Below, piece after piece: positions 25,602 through 34,557 of a stretch of DNA of 64,000 bases. The translations under genes and the position numbers were made by a program. The notes beneath the pieces were generated by a model. That model searched no databases. It was not told where the DNA came from and saw only the letters and a program-made list of their open reading frames with translations. Where the stretch lies: NCBI RefSeq assembly GCF_000223985.1, contig NZ_AFWV01000017.1:1-64000 (forward strand), given 5' to 3'. Numbering within the stretch: position 1 is the first letter of the stretch; the number at the start of each line of letters is the position of its first letter. This stretch comes from Thiocapsa marina 5811 (lineage in GTDB: Bacteria; Pseudomonadota; Gammaproteobacteria; Chromatiales; Chromatiaceae).

Positions 25602-28193
25602 TCAAACTGGATTGAGACAGAAGTTTCCCCAACGCTCAAGGTGCCCGCGAACGTCCCTACGCAGGTCGTCGGGAAATGTCGGGTCGTCTATGACGAAACG
25701 GCCAATGCGGCAATAACGATCACCTACATCCGGATCGTCCCGCAAGAAATAAGCGACCGTCATCTGATTCTTGATGCGAAAACTAGGGTCAGAGATATAA
25801 TGTTCGTCAAGAATCCGCTTCGCCTCATCGACACGCTTGTCACGCAACAAAGCTGTCACGACATAACGGTGTATTGCCTCGTTGTCACAAGCATTTGCCG
25901 CCGTGACCAAGGCGTCTGCGGTAAGATTGCAGAAGTCGGGCGCGATCTCGCTCCTCTCCGTACTACCTGCACAAGCCAGCAGCGCAAAACAAGTGCCTGG
26001 TTGGGGATACTCGCGCTGATCAAGATACTCAAGCCAATCTCCCTCAAGTCTCTCTAGCTCCTCGGGCGCATCAGCATCAGTGCCAGACAGATAACGCACA
26101 AAAGTTTCGAGCAAGCGAGACTGATCATCGTCTCGAACCATCCTCAACATTGCGGCGGACGCCACCGCACTGTTAAAACGATCATTCGCGAGATCGTCGT
26201 CGATTAATTGCATATAGGCTTGTGTCAAGCGCTCTCCGGCAAGGTCATCTCGATCAACGTCAGCGATTGAAACATACGCGTAGTTGAGGATCTGAAGTAC
26301 CGTGTTGAGATGCTCAGGCTTCTGTATCTGATCCGCAAATCCGATGAAGGTTTGGACAGCCTGACCGGCGAATCTCGGATCGTCGAGTGCTCGCTCGGCA
26401 TAGACAACCATGCGATAGTAGCTGGACAGAGCATGCTGAATCCAAAAGCCCTGAAGCATTTCTGAATCCGTATGATCTTTTGACAAAAAATTTTCATAAC
26501 GCGCTTGTGCACGGGTAAAGTCATTTTCCGCCGCACTCAGACTACCTCTATCTCCGGTGCCGAGATAAACATCGTACTGTTTCAAGCCGGACTGGAGGGC
26601 GTCGTCGAACTGTGCCTCTTGGAGCGCCAATCCGTAATCCTGTTTGAGATCGACCAAGAGCAGTGACTTAGAGAGACCTGCGAATCCAGCATCCATTACT
26701 GACCCGAGATGATCTATGCGGTTATCCATTCTTACGCTGAGTTCATCTATTTGACTGGACAACTCTTGACTACGACGGTCCAACATCTCCATTATGAGAG
26801 CTGCGCGATAGTTGACATTCTCGCCGAGAGTCTTAAGTTCCTCGTCGAGATGGGTTTGCATTCCCTGGATATGTGTATCGATCTTGTTGTCCAGATATGA
26901 ATCCACCATGACGGCGCTGATAGCTGCTGTCGCAACCACGATCGCAGTCGGCGAAACCATCGCAGCCGCCATTGGAAGCGAACGACCTGCTATAAGAAGC
27001 GTCCCGCCCGCGAGTTTGCCCGCCGGACCCGCTTTCGATCCCAGGTTGGCACCGAAGTAACGGCGGATCTGTTGCATCAGTGGAGTCTTGCGAAGCTCGG
27101 AGGCAACGGGCCTTTTGACCGGCGGCCGAGGTGCCGTAGGATCGGCCGTGTGTCTGATACTGAGTTTGGAGTCGGGCGACGTGGAGGTTGAACTGCCGGC
27201 GACGTTAGGCATGCTGGGCACCTTCGCACCCGCAGGCGGCTTCGCATACTCTGTGGCGAGCCCCATGGCTTTATTCATATTTCCGGTGCTTTCCAATTCC
27301 TGGATCGCAGCCTTGTACGCATTCTCTGTGCACAGACGACCATTTCCACAGAGGTTCCTGACTTCATCCTTCACCAGTCGGCGAAATGGGCCGCTTTCCC
27401 GTAAGTATTTCCAATTTAGGTTGCGAATCTCGCGAGGCTGGCCAGAAGGGTTTCCAAACCCATCAAGGGGTTGCGCATCGACCGAAAAACGCCCGTCCTG
27501 TGACCGTACCCGTATCAGTTGATTGGTATAATTTTGGCTCGCTATATCCCGCTCTACTCGCCTTAATTGCTCATTCGCCTGCCGGTTGAGCGCTAAGAGT
27601 TCGCTCCGACGACGCTGGATCAGGTCATTCAGTGCAGTAGTATCTTTACCAACGGCTCGTTCCAATAGCCTTTCTTCAACAGGAGAAAGCGCTGGATTCA
27701 GATTACGGAGGTGCACTGCCAGCTTCTCAGTATCTTGCTTTCCGACGACCTCGCCACCTGTCAGGCCAGACAAGATGCGTTCCACATTTGCTTGCCGCTT
27801 CGTTGCCCGGTCGATCTGGACTAGGTTATAGCCGTGCGAACCCTGTGTGATCTGGTAAGTGTTTCCGCCGAGATGCTGGGGAGTGATGCCATGCTTCTTC
27901 AAAAGCGACTGTTCATCGACATTCAGTTTGAGCTTTTGCGTCTGTTGGCTTCCGCCGGCCTTGACCTCCGTAACGTGTAGCACTTCGCGGCCATCGACGC
28001 GATCGTAGTAGAGAAAATCCATCCCATGTCGGCCATGTTTGACTTCGACGATCGTGCGCTCATGACCGCCTGTAGCGTGGCGGGCCATGCCTTCACCAAT
28101 CTCTCCCATCGATGTTTGCGGTGACGCAAAAGCCGCGGACGTTCCAACAACCATGGCGACGACTAGCCATATCTTGAGTGTATTCCCTCGCAT
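25602..28193 (-). CDS. Large exported protein with nuclease-like N-terminal motif
   Basis: This 863-residue protein starts with a signal peptide (KIWLVVAMVVGTSAAFA). Soon after, HGMDFLYYDR (D59) followed by VTEVKAG (E76, K78) fits a PD-(D/E)xK nuclease core as in exported toxins. A helical region follows, then a hydrophobic stretch near 395-430 (PMAAAMVSPTAIVVATAAISAVM), coiled coil (TLGENVNY to RMDNRIDHLG) and a TPR-like helical C-terminus with several Cys. I chose the ATG at 28193 because AAGGAGGG precedes it and the signal peptide begins there. It follows the Sel1 gene by 13 bp. An exported effector or a periplasmic defence protein are both possible; the family is unknown to me. Confidence 0.6.
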   Translation of the reverse strand: MRGNTLKIWLVVAMVVGTSAAFASPQTSMGEIGEGMARHATGGHERTIVEVKHGRHGMDFLYYDRVDGREVLHVTEVKAGGSQQTQKLKLNVDEQSLLKKHGITPQHLGGNTYQITQGSHGYNLVQIDRATKRQANVERILSGLTGGEVVGKQDTEKLAVHLRNLNPALSPVEERLLERAVGKDTTALNDLIQRRRSELLALNRQANEQLRRVERDIASQNYTNQLIRVRSQDGRFSVDAQPLDGFGNPSGQPREIRNLNWKYLRESGPFRRLVKDEVRNLCGNGRLCTENAYKAAIQELESTGNMNKAMGLATEYAKPPAGAKVPSMPNVAGSSTSTSPDSKLSIRHTADPTAPRPPVKRPVASELRKTPLMQQIRRYFGANLGSKAGPAGKLAGGTLLIAGRSLPMAAAMVSPTAIVVATAAISAVMVDSYLDNKIDTHIQGMQTHLDEELKTLGENVNYRAALIMEMLDRRSQELSSQIDELSVRMDNRIDHLGSVMDAGFAGLSKSLLLVDLKQDYGLALQEAQFDDALQSGLKQYDVYLGTGDRGSLSAAENDFTRAQARYENFLSKDHTDSEMLQGFWIQHALSSYYRMVVYAERALDDPRFAGQAVQTFIGFADQIQKPEHLNTVLQILNYAYVSIADVDRDDLAGERLTQAYMQLIDDDLANDRFNSAVASAAMLRMVRDDDQSRLLETFVRYLSGTDADAPEELERLEGDWLEYLDQREYPQPGTCFALLACAGSTERSEIAPDFCNLTADALVTAANACDNEAIHRYVVTALLRDKRVDEAKRILDEHYISDPSFRIKNQMTVAYFLRDDPDVGDRYCRIGRFVIDDPTFPDDLRRDVRGHLERWGNFCLNPV

Positions 28194-28206
28194 CTCATTG
28201 CCCTCC

Positions 28207-29451
28207 TTAGAACTCCTGTACATCGCCCGGTGATGCAACTGCAAGTTGTCCGTCGCGCATGATCAAAGTTTGGCGATACTCACCGCCCTCACGAGATGTA
28301 ATCTTGAGGATAGTGCCATTGTTTAGGCGTGCCTTCGAGACAAGAGCAGATGTCTTCGTTCTGATAAACCGAGGCTCGTCGACAGGCTCCACCCATGAGA
28401 TCGGAAGCGCTGCACCGTCCAGGGACAGTTCACGGACCAAGAAATCGGTCGTAAGTTCCAATTGAGTGTTCACTACCGCGTCGTCGCCGGATTCTGAGCC
28501 CGATTCGCCTTCGAACCGCGCATTGATCGTAATAGTATTACCTTCACGAATAGTCGGCTCGACAGTAAACGTACCCGCATTGGGGTGAAGCATCCGCTTA
28601 TCATCGGACAGAAAAATGACATAGGTACCGGGCTCCATGATGCGATTCTTCCCGTCGGACCGCAGCGCCAAAGGGCTTTCGAGCACGCCGCGGCGCGCGG
28701 GTAGTTGATGCCACTTCTGAAATCTGGGTTGGCCATTTCGAGTAGCCGCCTCAGCAAATATATTCAAAGCGACCTCGAAATCCTGCTTAACCTCCCGGCC
28801 AGCCAAGTGACATGCACCCAACATCACCTGAGAATCCGCATCTCCCTGCTCAGCAGCCTTGCTTAACCACTTTACGGCTTGAGTATCATCTTGTTCGACT
28901 CCGCGACCCTCGCCATACATGATCCCGAGTAAGCGCTGGGCATCCGAACTACCCTCCTCCGCTGCTTCAGCGTACCAGAGCGCCGCCCTACCGTCGCTCT
29001 GACGGACTCCGGAACCGGCTTCATACATCGTCCCGAGAAGGTACTTAGCGAAGGTATTCCCCTGTTTAGCCGATTCGTTATACAACCTAGCTGCCTTAGA
29101 AAGATCCTGTGGGACTCCGGAACCGGCCGCGTACATGATCCCGAGAAGGTATTGGCCGACTGGGTTCCCTTGTTCAGCGGCCTTACGGTACCACTGTACG
29201 GCTTGAGACTCGTCCCGAGGAACTCCTTTACCGTTTTGGTATGCGAGGCCAAGGGCGACTTGTCCGAGAGCATCTCCGTTCTCAGCCTTAGCGCGGGTTT
29301 CCCGTAATTCAAACGCTGCCTCTACAGATCCCGAAGTTACCTCCGAATATACGGTAGCCGATAACATACAAACCACTAAGATAAACGAAACTTTTCTTCC
29401 CCCGCACGCCATCTTCTGATAAACGGTACGGTAGTCTTTTGAAGTAGGCAT
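28207..29451 (-). CDS. Exported Sel1-repeat protein
   Basis: This 414-residue protein has an N-terminal signal-like helix (VSFILVVCMLSATVYS) and about five Sel1/TPR-like repeats between residues 59 and 235 (for example AVQWYRKAAEQG). A beta-rich C-terminal domain of about 170 residues follows that I cannot name. The start may be the ATG at 29451 or at 29412; the latter gives a more normal signal peptide, and neither has a strong ribosome site. The stop is followed at once by GGAGGG serving the next gene, so the two are co-translated. Sel1 proteins are protein-interaction scaffolds and some are periplasmic immunity proteins. Confidence 0.75.
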   Translation of the reverse strand: MPTSKDYRTVYQKMACGGRKVSFILVVCMLSATVYSEVTSGSVEAAFELRETRAKAENGDALGQVALGLAYQNGKGVPRDESQAVQWYRKAAEQGNPVGQYLLGIMYAAGSGVPQDLSKAARLYNESAKQGNTFAKYLLGTMYEAGSGVRQSDGRAALWYAEAAEEGSSDAQRLLGIMYGEGRGVEQDDTQAVKWLSKAAEQGDADSQVMLGACHLAGREVKQDFEVALNIFAEAATRNGQPRFQKWHQLPARRGVLESPLALRSDGKNRIMEPGTYVIFLSDDKRMLHPNAGTFTVEPTIREGNTITINARFEGESGSESGDDAVVNTQLELTTDFLVRELSLDGAALPISWVEPVDEPRFIRTKTSALVSKARLNNGTILKITSREGGEYRQTLIMRDGQLAVASPGDVQEF

Positions 29452-30079
29452 CTTTGGCTGTCCATGGATGCAATCACGATATGCACCCGATTGGTTCGAT
29501 AATCAGTAGCAAGCGATCTATTTCTCTAAACAGATCGAAGCACCCTGGTGTCTATTTGCATTTTTGAACTTTTACTCGCCGACAATTGCGGTGCCTTCGG
29601 AAAACAATAACCGCAACTGAGCGATACGTGCTGCTGATGATTATTATTTCTCCAGGCGGTTTGGCTTGTCCTGGCGTCATGAGGTTCGTTACCTCCGGAA
29701 CATGTGCGGAGAATGTAGCACCTGATTCTCTGGCAACTGTCGAGTGCGTCACACGTTTGCACCCTACTACCGTCCCACTCCCAGCTCGTCAATCTCTATC
29801 TAACGACCCTGTTCGATCGACACCCGCACGGGCCACAAACCGGCTGAGGAACACCTCACGTCAGCCCAGTCCCAAGGCCCACCTACGTCCGCCGTTGAAA
29901 AGCCCCCGTAGGAATCCCCGTACAAGGAGAAACGCAGGCTCTAAACATGAAGACAGCCTCGACGGCCTCGCGAATCGGCCTAAACATGTCAAAAAGTGTA
30001 CTAACGAAACTCTTGCTGGCATCCTTAGGACACATTATGCTTTGCTCTCGATGCCCGAACAAACAAGGAGAGTCATCAT
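29452..30079. other. Intergenic region between divergent genes
   Basis: No supported gene in 628 bp; reading frames overlap on both strands without ribosome sites. Promoters for the leftward Sel1 operon and the rightward XRE gene should lie here but I cannot assign them. Confidence 0.5.
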
Positions 30080-30391
30080 ATGAACAGAGAGTTATCGAGA
30101 TCGGAACAGATTGGTCAGCGTCTCACATCAACACGGATTCGCAACGGATGGAGTATCGAGGAACTCGCACTGCACACAAACGGCACAATATCCAAATCGC
30201 GCATCTCAAATTTCGAAGCCGGTCTTCGTCGTCCGGATATCGAGATTGCCGAGATTCTCGCCACGACCTTCGGTGATGTCTCGGCGGCATGGTTGTTGAA
30301 GTTGGAGAAAAGTCCGGACTCTTCAGCACAACGCCCGAAAGACGAACCCACCAAGATCGCTGGTCAGGGATCGGTGCGGGGTTTTCTGTAG
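30080..30391 (+). CDS. XRE-family regulator
   Basis: This 103-residue Cro/CI-type helix-turn-helix protein (IGQRLTSTRIRNGWSIEEL, then SRISNFEAGLRRPD) has AAGGAG nine bases before the ATG. It is paralogous to the regulator at 7862-8071 and retains the WLLKLE segment missing there. The C-terminal 30 residues are a Ser/Pro/Lys tail. It is the only rightward gene in this part of the element and probably controls element genes. Operator sequences were not identified, though the GTGCACNNN arrays are candidates. Confidence 0.85.
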   Translation: MNRELSRSEQIGQRLTSTRIRNGWSIEELALHTNGTISKSRISNFEAGLRRPDIEIAEILATTFGDVSAAWLLKLEKSPDSSAQRPKDEPTKIAGQGSVRGFL

Positions 30392-30500
30392 TGTAGCCAT
30401 CGTGAGCGGTCGACTTAATGTCGTGCCGCTCCTGATCGACGTAGATTCTTTGGTGCTTCTCGGGTCGAACGGCGAATATTCAGGCGCACCCACCATTCCC

Positions 30501-31061
30501 TTAGACACGTCGACCGACAGTGGCGTCAACGAGATCAGTCACGTTCACCGGAACCTTCTCAGGCTCAGCAACAGTCAGCGCGTTCTTCTCGACTGCGAAG
30601 TGGTCAATTTTCCGGTCCCAAGTGATCAGGTATTCCCACGGAAGTGTAGACTCAAGATGAGTAATTAGCGGATATGGCATCTGGACGGCCGAGTCAGAAG
30701 GCGTCGAGAATCGTCCAAATTTACTCCGAAAGTCCTCTTCGTACTTTCTTGGAATGAATATCCACGGCCTTACCGCCCATTCGGAAGGCACACTAGAATC
30801 ACGACGAATGGAATCAGCGACTTCTTGCCAACAACTGCGCCAATCGGCCAGGCGAGATATCAGTGCGTAGGCATTTGAGGAGTACGTGATTTCACACAAA
30901 TAGATGCTCTTCTCCTTCAGATCTACTGCTACCGAATCACAGTACCAGTGTCTCCCTTTTTTAAGTTTACCCTCATCCAACGATATCAGGTATTGTGGAT
31001 TCACGAAAATGGAGCGCTTTGCTCGAAGGTACTCAATTACGACGCCCTGAAAGTAATCCAT
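30501..31061 (-). CDS. Hypothetical protein with possible restriction-nuclease-like fold
   Basis: This 186-residue protein is not recognised. CDSVAVDLKEKSIYLCEIT has the spacing of a PD-(D/E)xK core (Asp, 12 residues, E-x-T), but the catalytic Lys position is Thr, so activity is doubtful. The N-terminus resembles a small helical lead-in and the rest is Trp-rich. GGGG precedes the ATG at 31061. It converges with the XRE gene on one side and lies among small genes next to the integrase on the other, a common site for cargo. Confidence 0.5.
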   Translation of the reverse strand: MDYFQGVVIEYLRAKRSIFVNPQYLISLDEGKLKKGRHWYCDSVAVDLKEKSIYLCEITYSSNAYALISRLADWRSCWQEVADSIRRDSSVPSEWAVRPWIFIPRKYEEDFRSKFGRFSTPSDSAVQMPYPLITHLESTLPWEYLITWDRKIDHFAVEKNALTVAEPEKVPVNVTDLVDATVGRRV

Positions 31062-31173
31062 ACGATTCCCCCAGCAACGATTGTGGGCACGTTTTCCTTC
31101 CTGAGAATCTTGAAACTGACTCTGCCTCGTTCAGCCTCGATAGTTGCATGACACAACATTGGATCGTGTTCCT

Positions 31174-31569
31174 TCAGTCATGTGGTCCTATAGCAACTCC
31201 TTTGCTCCAATAACTTGCTGGATCGCTACCTTTTGGATAATCATGACAGAGGCTCTGGCGTGCACTCGGCAAAGCAATAAGTCTCGCCTCGACATTACCG
31301 TCTGCCGAAATGAAATCCTGTGCCTCTACTCGGGTGAGGGGAATCACGGTCCAATGCTGAGGATCTTCACCAGCAACCCAATCGATTCTCTCAGTGAAAA
31401 CTGATAAGTACTGTTGTGCACACTGAGTGCAGGAACGAATCTTGATCATGAAATGCGACTCATCCACGAGTTCAACATCTGTTTTCATGCTCGTGAGCGC
31501 TTCCCAAGCGGACTCTGCGGACGAAGGCCAGCAGGCGATACAACCAAAAGCATTGGTTTCTTTATTCAC
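31174..31569 (-). CDS. Hypothetical Cys-pair protein, 131 aa
   Basis: I do not recognise this protein. Two cysteine pairs, CIAC near the N-terminus and CTQC about 35 residues later, suggest a zinc ribbon. The rest is soluble and Trp-containing. The start is GTG at 31569 with a weak GAGAG upstream. It is in line with the gene ending at 30501, with 112 bp between. Confidence comes from composition and the paired Cys motifs. Confidence 0.5.
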   Translation of the reverse strand: MNKETNAFGCIACWPSSAESAWEALTSMKTDVELVDESHFMIKIRSCTQCAQQYLSVFTERIDWVAGEDPQHWTVIPLTRVEAQDFISADGNVEARLIALPSARQSLCHDYPKGSDPASYWSKGVAIGPHD

Positions 31570-31611
31570 GATACTACTCTCTGTTCGCCCAAGTTATTCT
31601 CGCCGGAAGTA

Positions 31612-31809
31612 TCAACTCGTTACTTTATTCGCCAGATTGACACTCGCCTGTTTGGCTGTCTCACGATCGACCTGTTCCTGCTGCTGTACTTCCTGCAACC
31701 CACGTTGCCTTTGCTGAATCTCTCCGGGCGACAGGTTCGGGTCCGTATGGTCTTTGAGCACCGGCTTTATATATCGAAAATCGTCGATCTGACTCGGCTG
31801 CGCCCTCAA
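31612..31809 (-). CDS. Small Gln/Glu-rich protein, 65 aa
   Basis: Unrecognised. Its start overlaps the stop of the upstream gene by four bases (ATGA), which is the best evidence for translation. The second half is a Gln/Glu-rich helix (IQQRQRGLQEVQQQEQVDRE) likely to form a coiled coil. Coupling to the upstream protein suggests they act together. Confidence 0.5.
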   Translation of the reverse strand: MRAQPSQIDDFRYIKPVLKDHTDPNLSPGEIQQRQRGLQEVQQQEQVDRETAKQASVNLANKVTS

Positions 31810-32168
31810 AGGTTACGCCCTTTGATTGAGGCCAGAAAGACGGTTTCGTGCTGGATGCACTGCTTGCGGCAAATGAATGGCGTCGCTGTCTTGCTTCGCA
31901 TTATCTTGCGGACCTGAGATCGCGCCGTTGTTTTCCCTAACCGGGATGTGCTGCTCCCGTGCGTAAAAAGAACGTAGCGTGTTGACGGATTGTTTATTGC
32001 TTTTTGGAGCGCGTCTATTGTTCTCTCAGAGACGTTGGCCATCTTTTCGTAATACGGAATCGGCGGCCCTAGCTCCCTCGGTTCGCGGTAATCATGGTGA
32101 AAATCTACCACGACAACACCAGGCAGGCTTTGATACGCTGACCAACTGCCCTGTCCTTTGATAAACAT
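31806..32168 (-). CDS. Hypothetical protein, 120 aa
   Basis: I recall similar uncharacterised proteins on integrated elements but no name. A buried strand (GVVVVDFHHDY) and a second strand with a His/Ser-rich turn (YVLFTHGSSTSRLGKTTARS) resemble a small alpha/beta nucleotide- or phosphate-binding fold. A basic segment and two Cys follow. It is coupled to the 65-residue gene downstream by an ATGA overlap. A toxin-antitoxin-like pair is possible but only the gene layout supports it. Confidence 0.5.
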   Translation of the reverse strand: MFIKGQGSWSAYQSLPGVVVVDFHHDYREPRELGPPIPYYEKMANVSERTIDALQKAINNPSTRYVLFTHGSSTSRLGKTTARSQVRKIMRSKTATPFICRKQCIQHETVFLASIKGRNL

Positions 32169-32257
32169 TCACCTATCCTGCTTGCTCAGCATCCAGAATG
32201 TCGACGTGCATCTTCGGGTAATCGAAGGGATCGTTAACCGACCGTGGCTCAGCTCTC

Positions 32258-32594
32258 TTAGTTCTGGTTCGAAAACCCGTCGGGCAATTCTCTGAAAGCA
32301 CAGCAAAAATTCGCAATGTTCAACATCGCGGTCTGCGTGTGCTTGGCTGGATCGTAGGTAAATTCAGATGGCCCGTCAGGCGGACGGAAGGTCGTTGCGA
32401 CCTGGGGAAAGGGTGGGAAATCGGAAGACTGCGCGAATCGGGACACTGATCTGGTTCCATGTGCATCCTGTACACCCACTACACCATGCGATGTCCGGCT
32501 CGGCGATTACCAACGGGAGTTGCCGAAACCGGATGTCCTTGGTCGATGCCTCATGATCGACGAGGTGGCCACTGTTGGGCAGCAACAGGGCCAC
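32258..32594 (-). pseudogene. Possible frameshifted small gene with CxxCxxC
   Basis: One minus-strand frame from GTG at 32594 (after AAGGTGAC) reads HLVDHEASTKDIRFRQLPL and CSGCTGCTW. Protein-like sequence then continues in another frame (FPPFPQVATTFRPPDGPSEF onward to 32258). Joined, they would give a protein of about 110 residues with a possible metal site. Each half alone is weak, so this is tentative. The remaining DNA to the integrase (32,595-32,709) shows nothing. Confidence 0.35.
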
Positions 32595-32709
32595 GTCACC
32601 TTAGCGTAGGTGAAGATACTTCCGTGTCAACGTTTGGAGTGTGCAAACGGTCGCAAAACTGATCTACCGCAAGACGTGGCTCGGGATCGTCAAAGTTGGG
32701 TTTTTGAAG

Positions 32710-33912
32710 TCATTGTTTCTCAATACTTTCCGTAGTTCTGACTTGGGTACACCAGTTTGCCCATTCCTCCATCATCTTGCGCCGCTTCTCGAACAGATCG
32801 CCCCGACGGTAAGCCGCTTCAACTCTGCTCTCGATCGCATGCGCTAGCGCCATCTCGCAGACGTCCCTTGGAAAACTGGAGACCTCCCCCGCCCAATCTC
32901 TGAAGCTGCTTCGGAACCCATGAGGCACGTAGGCTCCTCTTGTGCCACCAACGCCATAGTCCATGCCACGCATAAGTTGCAACAAGGCCATGTTGCTGAT
33001 CGGCTTTTCGTTTTTAGCGCCTGGGAACAGATATGGGTTTCCTTCTACCCTCGGGAGCGCCTTCAAAACAAGCAACGCAGCTTCGGTCAGTGGTACGCGG
33101 TGTTCACGTTCCATTTTCATCCGCACGGGGGGAATGGTCCAGACGCCGCTATCCTGGTCAATCTCCGACCATGTGGCGCGGATCACCTCACCGGTTCGAC
33201 AAGCGGTGAGGATCAGCAATCTTAGGGCCAGAGCGGACACCCCTGGTTTGGCGTACAACTCCGTCATAAATTCAGGCACATCCGTGTATGGCATTGCGGG
33301 GTAGTGGGTCACCCGTTTCACTTTGCGCGGACTCGGCAATAGCGTGTCGAGGTGGCCCTTCCAGCGAGCTGGGTTTTCGCCGGTGCGAAATTTTCGAGCT
33401 GTCGCCCAGTCTAGAACACGCTCGATTCGACCTTGCACCCGCGAGGCTGTCTCGGTTTTCGTTGTCCAGATCGGTTGAAGAACCTTCAGAACATCCTCAG
33501 TGACGATTTGGTTGATTGTCTTGGTACCGATGAGAGGGTACACAAATGTACCGAGAGACTGATTCCACTGGTAAAGATGTTTCTCGTTTCGCCAACCTGG
33601 GCTGTGCGCTGCGATGTACTGCTCCGCGGACGCTTCGAAGGTCGGTAACCCGGTTGGCTTTCTGGCACGTGTAACGACTGGGTCCAAGCCCTGCGCAACG
33701 GCCTTGCGGCTTTCCTGTGCCTTGTCTCTTGCATCCGATAGCGAAACTGTCGGATATGACCCGAGACCCAACTCTCGACGCTTGCCATCCACCGTAACCC
33801 GTAGAACCCATTTCCGCCCTCCACTTGGAGAGACAACCAGACGCAGACCGTCCCCGTCTTCGTGCTTGCCCGGTCCCGCTGTCTGTACCTTGCGCGCTGT
33901 CAGTTTGCCCAT
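32710..33912 (-). CDS. P4-type tyrosine integrase
   Basis: This 400-residue site-specific recombinase has an N-terminal DUF4102-like arm-binding domain (MGKLTARKVQ, then DGLRLVVSPSGGRKWVLR), a core-binding SAM-like domain and a catalytic domain. The catalytic residues are Arg in TACRTGEVIRATW, HxxR in HGFRSSFRDW and the nucleophilic Tyr in RVEAAYRRG. I chose the ATG at 33912 because GTAGAGGC precedes it and family members begin at this point; the frame stays open upstream as far as 34113 across the attachment site. The gene points away from the right border, typical of P4-like integrases that use the 3' ends of tRNA or tmRNA genes. Confidence 0.95.
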   Translation of the reverse strand: MGKLTARKVQTAGPGKHEDGDGLRLVVSPSGGRKWVLRVTVDGKRRELGLGSYPTVSLSDARDKAQESRKAVAQGLDPVVTRARKPTGLPTFEASAEQYIAAHSPGWRNEKHLYQWNQSLGTFVYPLIGTKTINQIVTEDVLKVLQPIWTTKTETASRVQGRIERVLDWATARKFRTGENPARWKGHLDTLLPSPRKVKRVTHYPAMPYTDVPEFMTELYAKPGVSALALRLLILTACRTGEVIRATWSEIDQDSGVWTIPPVRMKMEREHRVPLTEAALLVLKALPRVEGNPYLFPGAKNEKPISNMALLQLMRGMDYGVGGTRGAYVPHGFRSSFRDWAGEVSSFPRDVCEMALAHAIESRVEAAYRRGDLFEKRRKMMEEWANWCTQVRTTESIEKQ

Positions 33913-34077
33913 GTTGCCTCTACCATTGCCTGGAGGCTTAGAATCAAGCGGCGGCAGTCCCCCACTTGGTCCCCCATTTAGACAAGGATTATAGCGAAAC
34001 CTAGCGAACGCTGGCGACTTATCTATGAATATTTTTCCGGTACTTATGATCTTTAACGGCCAACTGCGGAAGCCATA

Positions 34078-34103
34078 TTGGTGGACCTCGGCTCCACCAA
34101 ATA
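34078..34103 (+). other. Putative attachment site with tmRNA 3'-end sequence
   Basis: CGGCTCCACCA at 34089-34099 matches the acceptor and CCA end expected of a gammaproteobacterial tmRNA gene (ssrA). It also forms one arm of a perfect 8-bp palindrome, TTGGTGGA / TCCACCAA (34078-34100). No tmRNA body lies to its left, so this would be the duplicated 3' end, with the intact gene at the far, unseen border. The target is inferred from this short match and the integrase type. Confidence 0.5.
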
Positions 34104-34133
34104 GCCCTTCCATGTTATCCGCAGATATCGAGG

Positions 34134-34160
34134 AGCCCGCCTAAGTGCGGGTTTTTCTTT
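34134..34160 (+). terminator. Rho-independent terminator, plus strand
   Basis: CCCGC-CTAAGT-GCGGG is followed by TTTTTCTTT. No plus-strand gene ends nearby, which fits a terminator left over from the RNA gene whose 3' end forms the attachment site. Confidence 0.75.
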
Positions 34161-34169
34161 GCCTGGAGT

Positions 34170-34514
34170 CTGTTTCTGCCGGGCGCTTCGGAGATCAGCG
34201 CCGGCGACAGCGTGGACGATGCGGTGCGTCAAGCCGCCGAGGCGCTGGCCTTCCACGTCGCCGGACTCGAGGAGGACGGCACACCGATTCCGCCGCCCCG
34301 CACCCTGGAGGCCATTCAAGCCGCCGGCGAGGACTGGATCGAGCGGGAGGGTGCGATAGTCGCCCTAGTCCCGCTGCTGCCCTCGCCCGAGATCGACCAG
34401 CGCGTCAACGTCAATCTGCCCAAGCGCCTGTTGGCCGAGATCGACGCGGTCTCGCGCAGCCGATCCACCTTTTTGGAACAGGCCGCCCGCGACAGCCTGC
34501 ATCGCCAATCCTGA
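34170..34514 (+). pseudogene. hicB: 5'-truncated hicB antitoxin remnant
   Basis: The open frame reads LFLPGASEISAGDSVDDAVRQAAEALAFH, then a C-terminal ribbon-helix-helix (RVNVNLPKRLLAEIDAVSR). This matches HicB antitoxins, but the first 25-30 residues of the domain and the start codon are gone. The break lies at 34,140-34,170, right at the terminator and attachment site, so element insertion or an earlier rearrangement removed the 5' end. No hicA toxin gene is present. A GTG at 34212 could give a 100-residue fragment. Confidence 0.7.
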
Positions 34515-34557
34515 TTCTGGAAGCGCATCGGCTGCGACACTTGTTGAAATCTTCTAG

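Larger units (their letters stand above)
1..34103. mobile_element. Integrated accessory element, right part (left end outside window)
   Basis: This stretch is bounded on the right by a P4-type integrase and a putative tmRNA-end attachment site. It is visibly AT-richer than the DNA to its right, except in the restriction-type operon. The genes are of the kind seen on plasmids, phages and integrative elements: CobS/CobT-like pair, DUF3150, DUF3102, RadC, small XRE regulators, restriction genes. No relaxase, type IV secretion or phage structural gene is visible, so its transfer mode is unknown. That it is one element and not several nested ones is inferred. Confidence 0.7.
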
